Under the pieces are notes generated by a model. That model made no database searches and was not told the origin of the DNA. It saw only the letters and a program-made list of their open reading frames with translations. Below, in pieces: positions 34,541-43,962 of a stretch of 45,470 bases of DNA. The translations under genes and the position numbers were made by a program. This DNA is from Chromatiales bacterium (lineage in GTDB: Bacteria; Pseudomonadota; Gammaproteobacteria; SpSt-1174), in the NCBI GenBank assembly GCA_014762505.1, contig JABURS010000013.1:1-45470 (forward strand). Reading direction: 5' to 3'. Position 1 is the stretch's first letter, and each line of letters starts with the position of its first letter.

Positions 34541-37039
34541 TCAGCCACCCTGCAGGACCCGCGCCGGCGAGGTGCGCAGGGCCGCGCGCAGGCCGCCCAC
34601 GCCGGCCAGGACCACGCCGCCGATACCGGCGACGACGGCCACCGGCCAGACCCAGAGGCTGGCCTCGTAGGGCAGCTCGAAGATCTGCCGTGCCAGCACC
34701 AGCCCCACGACCTGCGCCGCCACGGCAGCGAGCAGGCCGGCGAGCAGACCGGTGATGGCGAACTCCATGCCATAGGCCAGGGCGAGCCGGCGCCGGCTCG
34801 CCCCCAGGGTGCGCAGTACCGCGCTCTCGCGCTCGCGCTCACTGCGCGAGGCCTGGATGGTGGCGTAGAGCACCAGCACGCCAGCGGCCAGGGTGAAGAG
34901 GAACACCAGCTCCACCGCCCAGGTCGCACGCTCCATCACGCCGCGCACCTGGTCCATGATGGCGCGCACGTCGAGCACGGTGACGCCCGGGAATTCCTGT
35001 ACCAGCTCCACCGGCAGGCGACGCTGTTCGGGCGCGAGGTAGAAGCTCGTGATGTAGGTGGCCGGGAAGCCGTCGAGGGTGCCGGGCGGGGCCACGACGA
35101 AGAAGTTCACGTTGAAGCTGTCCCAGTTCACGTGGCGCAGGTTGTCGATGCGCCCCGTCACCTGCTCGCCGGCGATGTCGTAGGTGAGTGCGTCGCCCAT
35201 GGCGAGCCCGAGGGTCTCGGCGATGCCCTCCTCCACCGAGAACAGCGGCTGGCCGTGATCGGCCGTATCCCACCAGCGCCCCGCCACCACGAGGTTGTCC
35301 CCGGGCAGGGTCGCCAGCCAGGACAGGTTGAACTCGCGCGTGGCCAGGCGCTGGGCACGCGGGTTCGCGTAGTCGTCCTCGTTCACGGGCTCGCCGTTGA
35401 TGGCCACCAGGCGCCCGCGCAGCATGGGATAGAACGCGGGCGGCGGCAGCTCGCGCTCGGCGAAGAAGTCGCGCAGCCGGTCGAGTTCGTCCGGCTGGAT
35501 GTTGATGAGGAACTGGTTGGGCGCATCGGCCGGCAGGGTGCGCTCCCAGGCGCTCAGCAGGTCCACGCGCACAAAGGCGAGCAGCAGCATGACCATGAGC
35601 CCCAGCCCCAGCGCCGCGATCTGGGTGACGCTCACCGCCCCGCGCCGGCCGACCGCGGCCAGGCCGAAGCGCCACACCATGCCGCGCCCGTGCGGCAGGC
35701 GACGCAGCAGGCGCACCAGTACCAGGGCCACGCCGACCAGTACCAACCCCGCGCCCATGACCCCGGCGAAGACCACCGCGGCCAGCCGCGGGTCCTGTGC
35801 CTGCCACCACAGCAGCAGGCCGATGGCGGCCAGCCCGGCGATGGCCACCGACCAGCCTGTGGGCGGGATGTACCCGACATCGTGACGCAGCACGGCCAGC
35901 GGACGAACGTTGACGGCGCGCAGCACCGCCGGCAGGGCAAAGCCCAGCAGGGCGACCGCACCGAGCAGCACACCCTGCGCCACCGGCGCGGGACCGGCGG
36001 CCGGCAGCGGGCCGACGAACCAGTCGGCCAGCATGGCGGCGATGAGCGACTGCACGCCAAAGCCGATGACTGCGCCGACCAGGCCCGAGAACACCGCGAT
36101 CCACAGCAGGCGCAGGAGGAAGATCGCCAGCAGGCTGCTGCGCTGTGCCCCGAGGCAACGCTCCACGGCAATGGACTCGGCCTCGCGGGCGGCCAGCCCG
36201 CGGGCGGCCACGGCAATGGCGATGCCGGCCAGCAGGGTGCTGATCAGGGCGGCCAGGCCGAGGAAACGCGCGGCGCGGTCCAGCGCCGTCTGCAGCTCGG
36301 GCTGGGCGTTGCGCGTGTCGCGCAGCGAGGCATGCTGCCCCAGTTCGCGTTCGAGCCGCGCCTGCCAGCGGGCGATGTCGGCGTCGGCCCCCGCCAGCAG
36401 CCAGGTATGCCGCACACGGCTCGCGGGCGAGATCAGGCCGGTGGAATCCAGGTCCGCCAGGTTGAGCATGGCCCGCGGGGCGAGCTGGAAGAGATTGGTG
36501 CTGCGGTCGGGCTCGAAGGCGAGTACCGCGCCGATGCGCAGCTCGCGATGGCCGAGGCTGACGACCTCCCCCACCTCGCGCTCGAGCTGTGCGAGCAGGC
36601 GGGCCTCCACCCAGACCTCGCCGGGTGCGGGGCCCTGCCGCACGGCCACGGCCTCGTCGTCGAGGCTGTCCTGGATGCGCAGCTCGCCGCGCAGCGGATA
36701 GCCCTCGCCCACGGCCTTGATCTGGGCCAACATGCTGCGGTCGCCGGCCAGCACCACGCTGGGGAACTCGACGTGCCGGGCGCTGGCCAGACCATCGGCC
36801 TGCGCCGCCTGCAGCAGCGGCTCATCAAAGGGACGCGAGGAGCCGATGGCCAGGTCGCCGCCGAGCACGGTGGCGGCCTGGCGGTCCATGGCCCGCTCCA
36901 CGCGCTCGACGAAGAAGCCCACCGAGGTCATGGCCGCCACCGCCACCACCAGGGCCAGGGCGATGACGCGGGATTCGCGCTGCCGCCAGTCGCGGCGCCA
37001 GGCACGCCAGGCCATGCGCCAGATGGTCGACATCCTCAT
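34541..37039 (-). CDS. ybbP: ABC transporter permease YbbP (FtsX-like)
   Basis: An 832-residue inner-membrane permease with two FtsX-type units. Helices are seen near the N-terminus (VIALALVVAVAAMTSVGFFV), a cluster at about 260-480 (LISTLLAGIAIAVAARGL, FSGLVGAVIGFGVQSLI, AALGLGLMVMLLLAFV), and four at the C-terminal end (VELVFLFTLAAGVLVLYAT ... VAVVAGIGGVVLAGVGGL). Two large periplasmic domains lie between (about 50-240 and 490-690). In E. coli the YbbA-YbbP system is linked to envelope or lipid export, but its substrate is not settled. It overlaps ybbA by 4 bp, and tesA is next to them as in other gammaproteobacteria. Confidence 0.92.
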   Translation of the reverse strand: MRMSTIWRMAWRAWRRDWRQRESRVIALALVVAVAAMTSVGFFVERVERAMDRQAATVLGGDLAIGSSRPFDEPLLQAAQADGLASARHVEFPSVVLAGDRSMLAQIKAVGEGYPLRGELRIQDSLDDEAVAVRQGPAPGEVWVEARLLAQLEREVGEVVSLGHRELRIGAVLAFEPDRSTNLFQLAPRAMLNLADLDSTGLISPASRVRHTWLLAGADADIARWQARLERELGQHASLRDTRNAQPELQTALDRAARFLGLAALISTLLAGIAIAVAARGLAAREAESIAVERCLGAQRSSLLAIFLLRLLWIAVFSGLVGAVIGFGVQSLIAAMLADWFVGPLPAAGPAPVAQGVLLGAVALLGFALPAVLRAVNVRPLAVLRHDVGYIPPTGWSVAIAGLAAIGLLLWWQAQDPRLAAVVFAGVMGAGLVLVGVALVLVRLLRRLPHGRGMVWRFGLAAVGRRGAVSVTQIAALGLGLMVMLLLAFVRVDLLSAWERTLPADAPNQFLINIQPDELDRLRDFFAERELPPPAFYPMLRGRLVAINGEPVNEDDYANPRAQRLATREFNLSWLATLPGDNLVVAGRWWDTADHGQPLFSVEEGIAETLGLAMGDALTYDIAGEQVTGRIDNLRHVNWDSFNVNFFVVAPPGTLDGFPATYITSFYLAPEQRRLPVELVQEFPGVTVLDVRAIMDQVRGVMERATWAVELVFLFTLAAGVLVLYATIQASRSERERESAVLRTLGASRRRLALAYGMEFAITGLLAGLLAAVAAQVVGLVLARQIFELPYEASLWVWPVAVVAGIGGVVLAGVGGLRAALRTSPARVLQGG

Positions 37040-37731
37040 GCCGCTACCGCCTCCAGCACGCCGTTGCGCAGCTCGTAACGCCGTTCGCAGCGCGCGGCCA
37101 GCCCGGCGTCGTGCGTCACCAGTACCAGGGCCGTGCCCATGGCCTCGCGCAGGCGGAAGATGAGGTCGGAGACCTGCTGACCGGTGCGGGCATCGAGGTT
37201 GCCGGTAGGCTCGTCGGCGAACAGCACGCGCGGTCCCGGGGCGAAGGCGCGGGCGACGGCCACGCGCTGCTGCTCCCCGCCGGAGAGCTGATGGGGGTAG
37301 TGATCCAGGCGGCGTGCCAGACCGACGTCGTCCAGCGCCTGGCGGGCCAGTGCCTGCGCCTCGCGTTCACGGCCGGCGAGCTCCAGCGGCAGCATCACGT
37401 TCTCCAGGGCCGTGAGCCCCGGCAGCAGCTGGAAGGACTGGAAGACGAAACCGACCTGCCCCGCGCCGCCGTGCGCGCGGGCATCCTCGTCGACCTGGTG
37501 CAGGGCCTGCCCGAGCAGATGCACCTCGCCGCTGCTGGGCGCATCCAGACCGGCCAGCAGGCCGAGCAGGGTGGACTTGCCGGAACCGGAGGCCCCGATG
37601 ATGGCCACCGCCTCGCCGGCGGCGATCTCGAGTTCCACGCCCTCGAGGATGGAGAGTTCACCGCCGGGTGCACGCACGCGGCGGGTGAGCCCGTGGGCAG
37701 TGACCACGGGATGCTTTACACTGTCGGTCAT
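37036..37731 (-). CDS. ybbA: ABC transporter ATPase YbbA
   Basis: A 231-residue ATPase powering the YbbP permease. Walker A is [10 protein letters not shown]-loop [10 protein letters not shown], signature [15 protein letters not shown], Walker [13 protein letters not shown], and H-loop [10 protein letters not shown]: a complete LolD/MacB-type nucleotide-binding domain. The start chosen is [15 protein letters not shown] (ATG 37731), which aligns with the E. coli N-terminus; an ATG at 37782 would place 17 extra residues over the tesA signal peptide. Its start codon overlaps the divergent tesA start (shared CATG). The 3' end is coupled to ybbP. Confidence 0.94.
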   Translation of the reverse strand: MTDSVKHPVVTAHGLTRRVRAPGGELSILEGVELEIAAGEAVAIIGASGSGKSTLLGLLAGLDAPSSGEVHLLGQALHQVDEDARAHGGAGQVGFVFQSFQLLPGLTALENVMLPLELAGREREAQALARQALDDVGLARRLDHYPHQLSGGEQQRVAVARAFAPGPRVLFADEPTGNLDARTGQQVSDLIFRLREAMGTALVLVTHDAGLAARCERRYELRNGVLEAVAA

Positions 37732-38398
37732 GCGCAAGACGATCCTGTTGTTGTTGCTTTTCGGTGCGTTGCTGGCGGCCACCGCCGCCCAGGCGGCGCC
37801 GCGTATCCTGATCCTGGGCGACAGCCTCAGCGCCGCCTACGGGATCGACCCGGATGCCGGTTGGACCGAGCTCCTGGCCAAAAGGTTGCAGGAACAAGGC
37901 CTGGATTACGAGGTCGTGAACGCCAGCATCACCGGCGATACCACGCGCGGTGGACTGGCCCGCCTGCCCCGGCTGCTGGAACGGCATCGCCCGGACATCG
38001 TCATCCTCGAACTGGGCGGCAACGACGGCCTGCGCGGGCTGTCGCTGGACAGCATGCGCGACAATCTCGATCGCATGATCGCGCTCAGCCGCGACCAGGG
38101 TGCCGAGGTGCTGCTGCTCGGCATCCAGCTCCCGCCCAACTACGGCCCCGCCTATACCGAGGCCTTCCATCGCGTGTACCTGGACCTCGCAACACAGCGC
38201 GACGTGGCGCTGGTACCCTTCTTCCTCGCTGGCGTGGTCGAGCGCGAGGAACTGTTCCTGCCCGACCGCATCCACCCGAACGAAGACGCGCAACCGCGGC
38301 TGATGGAGAACGTCTGGGCCGGGCTGGCCCCGCTGATCAACGCGCGCGCTGCCAGTCGCTCAGTATCTTCGGCACCTCGGCAAGCCGCGTCACCGTAG
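37730..38398 (+). CDS. tesA: Thioesterase I / lysophospholipase L1 (TesA), GDSL family
   Basis: A 222-residue periplasmic SGNH hydrolase acting on acyl-CoA-like thioesters and lysophospholipids. A Sec signal ([22 protein letters not shown]) precedes the blocks ILGDSLSAAYG (Ser32 nucleophile), NASITGDTTRGGLARLP (oxyanion Gly), ELGGNDGLRG (Asn) and PDRIHPNEDAQP (Asp and His). The start is ATG 37730; a GTG at 37700 is also in frame. The last about 20 residues (INARAASRSVSSAPRQAASP) are non-conserved and overlap the 3' end of the convergent HAD gene by 62 bp. Confidence 0.94.
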   Translation: MRKTILLLLLFGALLAATAAQAAPRILILGDSLSAAYGIDPDAGWTELLAKRLQEQGLDYEVVNASITGDTTRGGLARLPRLLERHRPDIVILELGGNDGLRGLSLDSMRDNLDRMIALSRDQGAEVLLLGIQLPPNYGPAYTEAFHRVYLDLATQRDVALVPFFLAGVVEREELFLPDRIHPNEDAQPRLMENVWAGLAPLINARAASRSVSSAPRQAASP

Positions 38399-39041
38399 CG
38401 TCCGGAAAAAGCGTATCCAGCGGCCAGGGCGCGTCGCGCAGGTTCACCCAGATGGTGCGCATGCCGGCACGCGCCGCCCCCTCGATATCGCGCACCGGGT
38501 CATCGCCGATATGCACGGACTCGGCCGCCGTCACGCCGCCGGCGGCGAGCGCGGCGGCGAAGATCTCCGGATGCGGCTTGGCCGCACCGATCTCCTCGGA
38601 GCGGATCACGAAATCGAAATAGTGGTCGATGCCGATGCGGCGCACGTCGGCGTTGCCGTTGGTCACGGCCCCCAGGCGATACTGTCCGCGCACGGCCTCC
38701 AGCAGGGCATGCGCCTCGTCGAACACCTCCACCTCGTTGCGCGCCTCCCAGTACACGGTGAACCCCGGTTCCACCAGGCCCTCGTCGTAGCCGCCTTCGC
38801 CGGCCAGCTGTCGCAGCCATTGCTTGCGCAGGGTGGTGAGGTCGTGCATCAGCTCGCTGCGTTCCCGCATGAAACCCTGGCGATGCGTCAGCAGGTCTTC
38901 GGTGCTGTAGCGCGCCGGGATGTTCGGGTAATGCAGCTCGAGCCAGGCATAGAAACGGGCCTCGGCCCGCTGGATCACGGGGCCACACCACCAGAGGGTG
39001 TCGTCGAGATCGAAGGTGAGACAGCGCAGGGTCATGGGCAT
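38337..39041 (-). CDS. HAD-superfamily hydrolase (YigB-like phosphatase)
   Basis: A 234-residue cytoplasmic haloacid-dehalogenase-type phosphatase. Motif I is TFDLDDTLWW (nucleophile and acid-base Asp), motif II VTNGN, motif III includes KPHPEIF, motif IV HIGDDPVRDIEGAARAGM. The alpha-helical cap between motifs I and II puts it in subfamily I. The pattern resembles E. coli YigB, an FMN and sugar phosphatase, though substrate cannot be predicted. Start options ATG 39041 and 39035 both lack a strong ribosome site. Its 3' end is antisense to the last 62 bp of tesA. Confidence 0.9.
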   Translation of the reverse strand: MPMTLRCLTFDLDDTLWWCGPVIQRAEARFYAWLELHYPNIPARYSTEDLLTHRQGFMRERSELMHDLTTLRKQWLRQLAGEGGYDEGLVEPGFTVYWEARNEVEVFDEAHALLEAVRGQYRLGAVTNGNADVRRIGIDHYFDFVIRSEEIGAAKPHPEIFAAALAAGGVTAAESVHIGDDPVRDIEGAARAGMRTIWVNLRDAPWPLDTLFPDATVTRLAEVPKILSDWQRAR

Positions 39042-39168
39042 GAAAACGATGGGTGCATCACGATTCTATCAAGCCGCCAGCCGGCGGGGGAATTTTGCCC
39101 ATTGAGCGCCGGGGTGTCCGCCGACAGACTCGAGCGGACCATCAATAACCGTGTCATGGAGGACCGTC

Positions 39169-40137
39169 ATGCAGATCACCCCGCTCAGAAACCGTCCGCA
39201 GCAGGAAACCGTACCCGCCCCGCCGGCCACGTCCGCCCCTGAGCAAAGACCCTCGCCCGCAGACCGCGACGACACATCCGCGGCAGAGGCCTGCCTGCTG
39301 TTTTCCTGCCCGGCGCATCGCGAGGTCATCCCGGCCGTGACCCAGTTCCTCTATGGCCAGGGCGCGGACATCACCTCGCTGGAGGAACACTGGACCGATA
39401 TCGACGAGGGCCTGCTGTTCATGCGCATCGGCTTTCACACGAGGCGCCTGCGCCGCACGCGCGTGAGCCTGGAATCGGCCTTCGCCCGCTGCATCGGCGC
39501 GCCCTTCAACATGGACTGGCGCATCGGCTATGCCGACCGGAAGAAGCGCGTGGCCATCCTGGTGAGTCGCTACGACCATGCCCTGATGGAACTGCTCTGG
39601 CAGTGGTCGCGCGGCCTGCTGCCCTGCGAGATGACGATGGTGATCAGCAACCACGAGGACCTGCGCCCGGCGGTGGAGAACTTCGGCATTCCCTTCCACG
39701 TGGTGCCGATGACGGCACAGACCCGTGCAGAAGGTGAACGCCAGATGCTCAAGCTGCTGGAGGGCAAGACCGACCTCGTGGTGCTTGCCCGCTACATGCA
39801 GATCCTCAGCCAGGATTTTCTCGGCTACTACCCCAACCGCGTCATCAACATCCATCATTCCTTCCTGCCGGCCTTCAAGGGGGCGAACCCCTATCGCCAG
39901 GCGCACGAACGCGGCGTGAAACTGATTGGCGCCACCGCCCACTACGTCACCGCCGAGCTGGACAACGGCCCCATCATCGAACAGGACGTGCAACGCGTCT
40001 CGCACCGGCGCGGGATCGAGCAGTTGCGCGAGCTGGGCGAACACATCGAACGCGGCACACTGGCGCGCGCCGGGCGCTGGCATCTGGAGGACCGGGTGAT
40101 CGTGCACGACAACCGCACCCTGGTCTTTTACGGCTGA
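39169..40137 (+). CDS. purU: Formyltetrahydrofolate deformylase PurU
   Basis: A 322-residue enzyme hydrolysing 10-formyl-THF to formate and THF, balancing one-carbon pools. The start ATG 39169 follows TGGAGGA; the GTG at 39151 precedes that site. After a Pro/Ala/Ser-rich N-terminal tail of about 40 residues, absent from E. coli PurU, an ACT domain (CLLFSCPAHREVIPAVTQFLYGQG) and the formyltransferase-like domain follow, with LARYMQILSQDFLGYYPNRVINIHHSFLPAFKGANPYRQA and the catalytic His and Asp in GATAHYVTAELDNGPII. It stands alone, divergent from the HAD gene by 127 bp. Confidence 0.95.
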   Translation: MQITPLRNRPQQETVPAPPATSAPEQRPSPADRDDTSAAEACLLFSCPAHREVIPAVTQFLYGQGADITSLEEHWTDIDEGLLFMRIGFHTRRLRRTRVSLESAFARCIGAPFNMDWRIGYADRKKRVAILVSRYDHALMELLWQWSRGLLPCEMTMVISNHEDLRPAVENFGIPFHVVPMTAQTRAEGERQMLKLLEGKTDLVVLARYMQILSQDFLGYYPNRVINIHHSFLPAFKGANPYRQAHERGVKLIGATAHYVTAELDNGPIIEQDVQRVSHRRGIEQLRELGEHIERGTLARAGRWHLEDRVIVHDNRTLVFYG

Positions 40138-40144
40138 CGGGTAA

Positions 40145-40564
40145 TCAGACCCCTTGCAGCGTGAAGGTCAGGCGCCGCCGGTGCGGCGCGGTACGGTGCT
40201 CCCACAGGTAAAGCCCCTGCCAGGCACCCAGCGCGCTGCGACCGCGCGAGACGGGAATGCCGAGGCCGCTCTGGGTGAGCACGGTGCGTATGTGCGCGGG
40301 CATGTCGTCCGGCCCTTCGTCGCGATGCACGAAGCCGGGGTCGCCATCTGGCACCAGGCGTGACATGAAGGTCTCGAGGTCATGCCGCACGTCGGGGTCT
40401 GCATTCTCGCAGAGCATCAGCGAGGCGCTGGTGTGGTGGATGAACACGTGGCAAAGACCGGTCTGGATGCCGGCGGCCCGTATCACGTCTTCGAGTCGGT
40501 CGGTGATGTCGTAGGTGCCGCGTCCGCGGGTCTCGACGATGAGGCTGTCCTGGAAGCAGTGCAT
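40145..40564 (-). CDS. yjbQ: YjbQ family protein (UPF0047)
   Basis: A 139-residue cytoplasmic protein of the widespread YjbQ family. Members have weak thiamine-phosphate synthase activity, but the true role is unclear. Signatures are the N-terminal RGTYDITDRLEDVIRAAGI, the metal-binding GLCHVFIHHTSASLMLCENADPDVRHDLE, then DDMPAHIRTVLTQSGLGIPVSRGRSALGAWQGLYLWEHR. Length is typical. It is convergent with purU (7 bp between stops) and lies after the PAS-GGDEF-EAL start region on the opposite side, 49 bp from that gene's end. Confidence 0.93.
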   Translation of the reverse strand: MHCFQDSLIVETRGRGTYDITDRLEDVIRAAGIQTGLCHVFIHHTSASLMLCENADPDVRHDLETFMSRLVPDGDPGFVHRDEGPDDMPAHIRTVLTQSGLGIPVSRGRSALGAWQGLYLWEHRTAPHRRRLTFTLQGV

Positions 40565-40613
40565 GGCTGACTGTCAGCGAATGGAAACGGCCGTACAGTC
40601 TACCACCCGCGCC

Positions 40614-42518
40614 TCAGCTGCCGTTATGGCAGGGCCGTTTTACCTCGCCCGACGCCTGTGCACGCAGGTAGGCATCGAGCGCCTCGGCCGGCATGGGCCG
40701 CGCGAACAGAAAGCCCTGGCCTGCCTCGCAGCCCATGGCGACGAGCTCACGGCATTGCGCCTCTTCCTCGATGCCCTCGGCGATCACATCCATTTCCAGG
40801 CTGCGCGCCAGACCCAGAACCCCCTCCACGACGGCACGGTGCCGACGGCCTCGATGCATGGCGCGGATGAAGGAACGGTCCATCTTGAGCGTGTCCATGG
40901 GCAGGTCGGTGAGATAGCCCAGGGAGGAGAAGCCGGTGCCGAAGTCGTCGATGGCCACCTCGATTCCGGCCTCACGCAGGCTCGCCACCTTGGCGCGACT
41001 GCCATCCATGTCCTCGATCAGGGTGCTCTCGGTGAGCTCCACCTTCACATGCTGCGGCTCGATGCCCGCCGCCTGGATGATGCGGAACATGTCCTGGCAG
41101 AAGTCCGCCTGCTGGAAACGCCGGGCCGAGGCGTTCACCGACACCTTGATGAGGTGTCCCGCGTCATGCCACTGGCGCAGCTGGCGACAGGCCTTTTCGG
41201 TCACCTGCGCATCGAGCTGGTGGATACGGCCGAGTTCCTCGGCCAGCGGAATGAAGGTATCGGGTGACAGATAACTGCCGTCCGGCTGACGCCAGCGGGC
41301 CAGCGCCTCTACCGCGATCACCCGCCCGCTGCCGAGATCGACGATGGGCTGGTAGTGCACCTCGATCTGTCCCTGGGTGATGGCCTCGCGCAGACGACTC
41401 TCCCAGTGCACCGCAGCGGTGGCCTGATCGCCCATCTCCGGCGAGAAGAAGCGCATGCTCTCGTTGGCGCGCTTGGCCTGGTACATGGCCGCGTCGGCGT
41501 TCTTGATCAGGGCCTCGGCGCTGCGTCCGTCCGAGGGATACATGGCGACGCCGAAGCTCGCCCCAAGGCTGAAGCGCAGCCCCTCCTGCACGAAGGGTTC
41601 GTCGGCAATCTGCAGCAGCTTGGTGGCCGTGGCCTCGGCATCGGCGCGCGTGGAACCGGTCGGCAGAACGAAGACGAACTCGTCGCCGCCGAAGCGGCCC
41701 AGCAGGACGTCGGACCGACAGCCCGAACGCAGGCGCTGGGCGAGCTTGATCAACAACTGGTCGCCCACCGAGTGGCCATGGGCATCGTTCACATATTTGA
41801 AACGATCCAGGTCCATGAAGATGACCGCGAACTCGTCCTGGTTGCGCTCCGCCCGTCTGACGATGGCCTCCAGCTCACGTTGCAGATAACGCCGGTTGGG
41901 CAGCTCGGTGAGCGGGTCGTAGTCGGCGAGCATGCGGATATAGGACTCGTAGCCCTTCTGCCGGGTGACGTCGATGGTGGTGGCACGTATGGCCTTGATG
42001 CGACCCGCCTCATCCACCACGGGTCCGGCATAGTGCCGCACCCAGCGTGCACCACCCTCCTCGTTCACGAAGCGCAGCTCGATCACCTGCGGCGAGGCGG
42101 TTTTCATCACGCGGTCGTGGCCTTCCTGCCAGAGTTCGAGGTCATCCGGATGGACACACTCGTCGAGCAGGCCCGGCGCATCCATCAGCTCCTCTGCCGT
42201 CAGACCGGTAAGCGACTGCACCGCGGGAGAGACATAGAGGAAACGCCCGTCGAGCCGCTGGACATAGGAAAACTCCAGCGCAAAGTCGGCCACTGCCTTG
42301 AACAGGTCCCCCTGACGCCCGAGGTCACGCCGCAGCCACAGCACCGTGCCCAGCAGCGAGCCGAGCAGCAGGGCCACGATCAGGGGGATGGCAATGAACT
42401 GGGGACGAAACTCGCCGACGACGTAGAGATGCTGGAGGACAGCAAAGGGCGCGATGACGACGAGCGCGATCAGGATGCCCTGGAGGTAGGCAACGAATTT
42501 TGAGCTGGTGTACTTCAC
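40614..42518 (-). CDS. Membrane PAS-GGDEF-EAL protein
   Basis: A 634-residue c-di-GMP signalling protein. Two N-terminal helices (about 10-31 and 42-62) are followed by a PAS domain with PAC tail (about 72-188: DGRFLYVSPAVQSLTGLTAEEL, RWVRHYAGPVVDEAG), GGDEF (277-281) and EAL (EALARW from 404, DDFGTGFSSLGYL, KMDRSFI). Unlike the protein at 30059-32065, the site five residues before GGDEF reads RSDV, not RxxD, so product inhibition is probably absent. The GGDEF and EAL catalytic motifs look intact. The PAS may sense redox, oxygen or a small ligand; no haem or flavin residue stands out. It is divergent from ispG with about 169 bp between starts. Confidence 0.93.
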   Translation of the reverse strand: MKYTSSKFVAYLQGILIALVVIAPFAVLQHLYVVGEFRPQFIAIPLIVALLLGSLLGTVLWLRRDLGRQGDLFKAVADFALEFSYVQRLDGRFLYVSPAVQSLTGLTAEELMDAPGLLDECVHPDDLELWQEGHDRVMKTASPQVIELRFVNEEGGARWVRHYAGPVVDEAGRIKAIRATTIDVTRQKGYESYIRMLADYDPLTELPNRRYLQRELEAIVRRAERNQDEFAVIFMDLDRFKYVNDAHGHSVGDQLLIKLAQRLRSGCRSDVLLGRFGGDEFVFVLPTGSTRADAEATATKLLQIADEPFVQEGLRFSLGASFGVAMYPSDGRSAEALIKNADAAMYQAKRANESMRFFSPEMGDQATAAVHWESRLREAITQGQIEVHYQPIVDLGSGRVIAVEALARWRQPDGSYLSPDTFIPLAEELGRIHQLDAQVTEKACRQLRQWHDAGHLIKVSVNASARRFQQADFCQDMFRIIQAAGIEPQHVKVELTESTLIEDMDGSRAKVASLREAGIEVAIDDFGTGFSSLGYLTDLPMDTLKMDRSFIRAMHRGRRHRAVVEGVLGLARSLEMDVIAEGIEEEAQCRELVAMGCEAGQGFLFARPMPAEALDAYLRAQASGEVKRPCHNGS

Positions 42519-42687
42519 GTTGGTTTACGTTTCGCCTCGAAGCCATCCATAACCACGATGGCGGAATGGTAATTACTCCCTGTGACCGACACCACCCCAG
42601 CCGCTGCCCTGCGTATAAAAAATGCCCGATAACCGCTACACTAGCGCCTGCATTCGTTCCCTTTCGACATACTAGTCCAGAAACGCC

Positions 42688-43941
42688 ATGACGTCCCAGA
42701 GCACCCCGGTCAAACGCCACGCTACGGTACCCGTTCGGGTCGGCCATGTCACGGTCGGCGGCGACGCGCCGGTCGTGGTGCAGTCCATGACCAATACCGA
42801 TACCGCCGATGCGGTGCGCACCGCCGTGCAGGTGGCCGAGCTGGCAAAGGCCGGTTCCGAGCTGGTGCGCATCACGGTGAACACCGAGGAGGCCGCCCGC
42901 GCCGTCCCCGAGATCCGCGAGCGCCTCGATGCCATGGGCTGCGACGTGCCGCTGGTCGGCGACTTCCACTTCAACGGCCACAAGCTGCTGGCCAAGCACC
43001 CGGCCTGTGCCGAGGCCCTGGCGAAGTACCGCATCAACCCGGGTAACGTGGGCCGCGGCAGGAAACGCGACGAGCAGTTCGCGCAGATGATCGAGTTCGC
43101 CTGCCGCTACGACCGGCCGGTGCGCATCGGCGTGAACTGGGGCTCGCTGGACCAGGACCTGCTGGCGCGCCGGCTGGACGAGAACGCGAAGCTGCCGCAG
43201 CCGAAGGAACTGGGTGAAGTCACCCACGATGCGCTCATCGAGTCGGCACTCACCAGCGCCGCGCGCGCCGAGGCACTGGGCCTGCCGCACGACCACATCG
43301 TGCTCTCCTGCAAGATGAGCGGCGTGCAGGACCTGATCAAGGTGTACACCGATCTCGCCGCCCAGTGCGACTACCCGCTGCACCTGGGGCTGACCGAGGC
43401 CGGCATGGGTTCCAAGGGCATCGTCGCCTCCACCGCCGCCCTGGCGGTACTGCTGCAGCAGGGCATCGGCGACACCATCCGCATCTCGCTCACCCCCGAG
43501 CCCGGCGGCTCGCGCACGCAGGAGGTGATCGTCGCCCAGGAGATCCTGCAGACCATGGGCCTGCGCTCTTTCACCCCGATGGTGATTGCCTGCCCCGGTT
43601 GCGGGCGCACCTCCAGCGACTACTTCCAGCGCCTGGCCGAGGACATCCAGAGCTACCTGCGCCACCAGATGCCGGTGTGGCGCAAGACCCACCCGGGCGT
43701 GGAGGAGATGACCGTGGCGGTGATGGGCTGCGTGGTCAACGGCCCGGGCGAGAGCAAGCACGCCAATATCGGCATCAGCCTGCCGGGCTCCGGCGAGCAG
43801 CCGGTGGCCCCCGTCTACATCGACGGGCAGAAGGACGTGACCCTCAAGGGCGACCACATCGCCGAGGAATTCCAGCGCCTGGTCGACGCCTATGTCGAAT
43901 CGCACTACGGTGAACAGGCCGGCACGCACCACGCCGCCTGA
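42688..43941 (+). CDS. ispG: 4-hydroxy-3-methylbut-2-enyl diphosphate synthase IspG (GcpE)
   Basis: A 417-residue iron-sulfur enzyme of the MEP pathway that converts MEcPP to HMBPP using two electrons, likely from flavodoxin or ferredoxin. The TIM-barrel part includes [27 protein letters not shown] and GDFHFNGH. The 4Fe-4S ligands are Cys302 and Cys305 (ACPGCGRTS) and Cys348 ([11 protein letters not shown]) with Glu355. Length is slightly above the E. coli form (372), as in other Proteobacteria with a small insert near [13 protein letters not shown]. It starts at ATG 42688 and ends 21 bp before the photolyase gene. Confidence 0.97.
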   Translation: MTSQSTPVKRHATVPVRVGHVTVGGDAPVVVQSMTNTDTADAVRTAVQVAELAKAGSELVRITVNTEEAARAVPEIRERLDAMGCDVPLVGDFHFNGHKLLAKHPACAEALAKYRINPGNVGRGRKRDEQFAQMIEFACRYDRPVRIGVNWGSLDQDLLARRLDENAKLPQPKELGEVTHDALIESALTSAARAEALGLPHDHIVLSCKMSGVQDLIKVYTDLAAQCDYPLHLGLTEAGMGSKGIVASTAALAVLLQQGIGDTIRISLTPEPGGSRTQEVIVAQEILQTMGLRSFTPMVIACPGCGRTSSDYFQRLAEDIQSYLRHQMPVWRKTHPGVEEMTVAVMGCVVNGPGESKHANIGISLPGSGEQPVAPVYIDGQKDVTLKGDHIAEEFQRLVDAYVESHYGEQAGTHHAA

Positions 43942-43962
43942 CGGGACCGCGCGGACAGGCCC

